64,000 bases of DNA from Phenylobacterium sp. Root700 (GTDB taxonomy: Bacteria; Pseudomonadota; Alphaproteobacteria; Caulobacterales; Caulobacteraceae): NCBI RefSeq assembly GCF_001429025.1, contig NZ_LMHT01000033.1:15626-79625 (forward strand), written 5' to 3'. Position numbers and translations under genes: made by a program. Below are positions 62,504 through 64,000 of this stretch, one piece after another. Under the pieces are notes generated by a model, which was not told where the DNA came from, searched no databases, and worked only from the letters and a program-made list of their open reading frames with translations. The first letter of the stretch is position 1; each line of letters opens with the position of its first letter.

Positions 62504-63277
62504 ATGGAAGCGAAAGACGACAACTCCTCCGTAGTAAAATCAATGCACGGACCTCTAGTTAAGAGATCCGAGGTAACGGCAGGACTTGCATATTCGGATT
62601 ACCGAAACGAACTTCGCTATGACTTCTACTACTCTTGCGCGTACTGCACGATTACGGAATACGAGGCGGCGGGAATTCGCTTCACGATTGATCACTACGT
62701 ACCCCAAGGCAATACCGAGATAGACGTTCACGCGTACGAAAACCTGATGTACGCGTGTGATGAGTGCAATCTGCGGAAGGGCAACCGCCACCCTCCAGCC
62801 TCCGCTCAGGAGGCCGGATTTAGGTTCTTTCGACCGGACAAAGATGCGCTTCTGGAGCACTTCAGTGCTTCGGGCGTACGAGTGAACCATGTAACGAACA
62901 CGGGCTACTATACTATACAATCTCTGGACCTGAATCGACAGAGTCTTCGCAGGCTCCGAGAGTACAGAGAACGCCTTGCGGAAACACATGAGTACGTAGT
63001 TGCAGGAATTCACGCGCTTCGACACGTTCGCATCGACCGATTCCCGAAACACGTGCGGACACAAGTGCTCAACGCAATAAAGAGCGCACAGGAAGCCGCA
63101 AACGAACGGGAAGAAGAAATTGAAACTACTTTGCGCGATTTTGCCAGATCGCCGCTGCTAGACAGAGATCCGGACGCTGAGACGCGAGCCAAAGAGCGCA
63201 CTCGTGAACTAGACCAGATGAAAGCTCTACACCCCGGCGCTTGGCGCACACCGCGAAAAGCCGCGAACTCAGCCTAA
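62504..63277 (+). CDS. HNH endonuclease-like protein
   Basis: A 257-residue protein. Residues 45-90 hold a Cys4-type HNH motif: CAYC, then FTIDHYVPQ with the catalytic His, then YENLMYACDECNLRKGNR with the second CxxC and the terminal Asn/Arg. The C-terminal 100 residues are helical and charged. It is related in layout to HNH proteins encoded with ATPases or DNA-binding partners in defence loci. It is the last gene of a three-gene, lower-GC operon. Confidence 0.85.
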   Translation: MEAKDDNSSVVKSMHGPLVKRSEVTAGLAYSDYRNELRYDFYYSCAYCTITEYEAAGIRFTIDHYVPQGNTEIDVHAYENLMYACDECNLRKGNRHPPASAQEAGFRFFRPDKDALLEHFSASGVRVNHVTNTGYYTIQSLDLNRQSLRRLREYRERLAETHEYVVAGIHALRHVRIDRFPKHVRTQVLNAIKSAQEAANEREEEIETTLRDFARSPLLDRDPDAETRAKERTRELDQMKALHPGAWRTPRKAANSA

Positions 63278-63754
63278 TTTGTCGATGGTTGATAACGGCG
63301 CGATAGGTGACCTGGGAGTGGCCATGAATGCCCCGGCTCGCCACTGCTGGAACAACCCCACGCTAGGGGCGAAGAAGACCAGCCGGGTGAGCCCCGAACG
63401 GAACTGAAGTCCGACGGCACAGCCCCTCGCTATAGACACCGCGCGCCGTTCGCTCGACGCTCCGCGAATGGCAAAGCTGTCAGTTGCCCCGCTGTCCTGG
63501 GTTCATCCGGATCGTCGTCGCCTCTATCGAGCCCTCGCCGTCCTGGCGTCCGCGCGCCTATCGACTGCCCGAGCCGTGGTGGCAAAGCACGCGCTGCTGG
63601 GAGCTTAGTGGGACGACCTTTCAGGACATGATGGCCGACGTCGGAAGGTGGGGGCAGGGCCCCGCTTACGGTTCTTCGGCATCCTCAATCAGCTGCTGAA
63701 TCACAAGCTTCGCCGCTCGCTCGGCTGAACGCGATAGGGTCGCTGCGGCTGAAA
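63278..63754. other. Intergenic stretch before the HicA gene
   Basis: About 480 bases. Short frames exist (for example one starting at 63484 with low-complexity content), but none is convincing. Nothing else recognised. Confidence 0.4.
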
Positions 63755-63800
63755 TGTGATATCACAATATGCTTGCAATGCACCTGTACGTCGCTACATT
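63755..63800 (+). promoter_or_regulatory. HicA promoter with operator palindrome
   Basis: TGTGATATCACA is a perfect 12-base palindrome at 63755-63766. It is followed by TTGCAA (63773), 16 bases and TACATT (63795), which resemble -35 and -10 elements. Antitoxin-type autorepression would fit. Confidence 0.5.
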
Positions 63801-63806
63801 GCTATC

Positions 63807-64000
63807 ATGAACAGCAAGCAGAAGAAGACGCTCAAGGCGGTGTTTACGGACCCGGTGTCCGGCACCATCGCCCGGGCCGATATCGAGAGCTTGCTGACTG
63901 GCGCAGGCGCCCAAACCATCGAAGGCGCGGGCTCTCGCGTCCGGTTCGAGTTCAAGGGCGTCATCGCCAGCTTTCACCGCCCGCACCCCGCCAAAGAGGC
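63807..64000 (+). CDS. HicA-family toxin (partial, cut by the window end)
   Basis: The first 64 residues of a HicA/YcfA-type protein: a start of the type MNSKQKKTLKAVFTDPVSG, then IARADIESLLTGAGAQ, GSRVRFEFKG and FHRPHP with the catalytic His. HicA is a double-stranded-RNA-binding-fold mRNA interferase; its antitoxin HicB is normally the next gene and would lie beyond 64000. Palindrome and promoter are just upstream. Confidence 0.85.
   Translation, partial: MNSKQKKTLKAVFTDPVSGTIARADIESLLTGAGAQTIEGAGSRVRFEFKGVIASFHRPHPAKE

Noticed and set aside
63484-63699. 71-codon plus-strand frame before HicA
   Set aside because: No start signal, no recognised domain and low-complexity composition.

Overview
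The window is high-GC DNA that looks like an alphaproteobacterium, most likely a Caulobacter/Phenylobacterium-type organism. That placement is inferred from the large TonB-dependent receptors, NodT-type efflux, CYP153-type P450 and abundant TetR/SDR/acyl-CoA genes; no marker gene fixes the genus. Almost everything is accessory catabolism and its regulation. There is no rRNA gene, intact tRNA, CRISPR array or recognisable insertion sequence.

Layout. 0.1-6.5 kb: IclR and AraC regulators, two membrane fatty-acid desaturases with a small coupled membrane protein, and a flavin-dependent (LLM) monooxygenase. 6.6-13.1 kb: a complete RND efflux system with its TetR regulator. 13.4-18.4 kb: aldehyde dehydrogenase, zinc alcohol dehydrogenase, SDR, [2Fe-2S] ferredoxin, thioesterase. 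18.6-58.9 kb: a large CoA-linked catabolic region with two TonB receptors, ferredoxin reductase, P450, acyl-CoA synthetase, paired acyl-CoA dehydrogenases, enoyl-CoA hydratase/isomerase, thiolase, iron-type alcohol dehydrogenase, MFS transporter, nitronate monooxygenase-like enzyme, tautomerase, epoxide-hydrolase-like enzyme, two GST-kappa/HCCA-isomerase-like proteins, two SDRs whose catalytic Tyr is Phe, and many regulators. 59.1-60.7 kb: a tyrosine integrase followed by a 39-base tRNA 3' end, an attachment-site scar. 61.3-63.3 kb: a lower-GC three-gene operon ending in an HNH nuclease. The right edge holds the start of a HicA-type toxin gene.

How it fits together. The TonB receptors and MFS carrier would import a substrate. 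P450 plus ferredoxin plus ferredoxin reductase would hydroxylate it, the alcohol and aldehyde dehydrogenases would oxidise it to an acid, the CoA ligase would activate it, and the dehydrogenase pair, crotonase and thiolase would shorten it. The substrate cannot be read from the sequence; an alkyl, cycloalkyl or terpenoid compound is an inference from the CYP153-like P450. The strongest novel signal is regulatory: a 17-base pseudo-palindrome, consensus AGTKCTWTTTTNNNACT, recurs at about 16 places between 13.4 and 57.9 kb. Nearly all copies lie in front of a catabolic operon, so the scattered units appear to form one regulon.

Other points that stand out: an HxlR regulator fused to a GST-kappa-like domain and translationally coupled to a 44-residue protein; a ketosynthase homologue with Phe in place of the nucleophilic Cys; duplicated GST-kappa plus Phe-type SDR genes with a third SDR remnant; an unrecognised 413-residue protein paired with a TetR regulator; and the HNH cassette beside the integration site.
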